Below, one piece after another: positions 63,757 to 64,000 of a stretch of 64,000 nt of DNA. Source of the DNA: Trichopria drosophilae (lineage: Eukaryota; Arthropoda; Insecta; Hymenoptera; Diapriidae); assembly GCA_030407085.1 (NCBI GenBank), contig CM059584.1:63689501-63753500 (forward strand), in the 5' to 3' direction. The notes beneath the pieces were generated by a model that saw only the letters and a program-made list of their open reading frames with translations, was not told the origin of the DNA and ran no database searches. Position numbers and translations under genes: made by a program. Position 1 is the first letter of the stretch, and each line of letters begins with the position of its first letter.

Positions 63757-64000
63757 TAAGGGGGGGACTGGTCTTCAAGAACCGCTAATATTTCATATGG
63801 GTGCAATTTCCGAAATGATCTCATCACCTTATAAGGGGGACTGCTCCGAAGAAGCGCTAGTATTTATTTTGGTGATGACGTCATTCGGCTCTTTTTGAAT
63901 GATATTTGTTATGAATCTGCCGGGAGGCTTTTATCCAAGGGGAAATGTTGCCATTATAGGGGGGACTGCTCCGAAGAAGCGCTAATTTTTAATATGGCAA
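63757..64000. repeat. Spaced repeat at window end, three copies
   Basis: GGGGGACTGCTCCGAAGAAG, followed by CGCTAATATTT-like sequence, occurs at about 63761 (diverged: GGTCTTCAAGAACC), 63834 and 63960, i.e. spacings of ~73 and ~126 bp. Each copy is followed by ATATGG or TTTTGG. The array runs off the window. Confidence 0.8.

Noticed and set aside
63757..64000. CRISPR-like array because of repeated motif with unlike spacers.
   Set aside because: Only three diverged copies, unequal spacing, and the window is clearly insect nuclear DNA.

Overview
This window looks like insect nuclear DNA, probably hymenopteran (ant-like). The reasons are the AT-rich background, the mix of Ty3/gypsy, LOA/I-like and R1-like non-LTR, Penelope-like, DD41D mariner-like, piggyBac and pogo-like transposons, and one exon of a Dpr-type immunoglobulin gene. 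The species is an inference. Almost everything recognisable is mobile DNA. The only convincing host coding sequence is the 127-bp exon at 40157-40283 (minus strand), so much of the window may be intron of that gene or the DNA around it.

Left part (1-18900). A decayed 11-kb Ty3/gypsy element on the minus strand (916-11950) carries gag, RT, RNase H and integrase remnants. Where env would sit it has an N-terminal remnant of a glycoprotein that looks like those of arthropod negative-strand RNA viruses. It has a tRNA-Ser primer-binding site. After it come AT-rich DNA, an inverted repeat (13.4-14.2 kb), a dispersed GCGACCCC-type repeat, a 1.6-kb foldback element (16.1-17.65 kb) and a 244-bp tandem duplication.

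Middle (18889-40300). A second, much younger Ty3/gypsy element (18889-28279, minus) has two 723-bp LTRs about 97% identical, a 4-bp TGTT target duplication, a tRNA-Lys type primer site and frameshifted gag and pol. It also has an extra coiled-coil ORF downstream of pol, preceded by a good splice acceptor. Next are a complete-length DD41D Tc1/mariner-type transposon (29636-32619, TA target), a 335-bp TTAA-flanked piggyBac-type MITE (32702-33036), two ~1-kb direct copies of an unnamed repeat, a Penelope-like fragment, a piggyBac transposase remnant, a three-unit tandem repeat and the Dpr exon.

Right part (40741-62408) is a nest of transposons that can be unpacked. A non-LTR element (40741-41067 and 61583-62408, plus) was split by an insertion with 34-bp terminal inverted repeats and a TTA duplication (41068-61579). 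That insertion then received an LOA/I-like LINE (minus, 41.5-46.8 kb, itself holding a 567-bp GC-rich insert), an R1-like LINE fragment (minus, 47.3-48.7 kb), a second LOA/I-like LINE (plus, 49.3-53.0 and 57.6-58.0 kb) and a pogo-like transposon whose terminal repeats contain tRNA-like sequences (58221-61451). The second LINE is cut by a 4.56-kb transposon with an 8-bp duplication (53037-57596). That transposon contains a 1.35-kb GC-rich retroposon (14-bp duplication) and a nearly perfect 143-bp-arm palindrome. Removing the 8-bp-duplication transposon restores the LINE frame, and removing the 20.5-kb insertion restores the outer non-LTR frame. The last 1.5 kb holds a small MITE-like palindrome, a poly-C tract, unrecognised DNA and a spaced repeat running off the window end.

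All junctions, repeats and breaks were read by eye. Clade names rest on motif recognition only, since no alignment or database search was possible.
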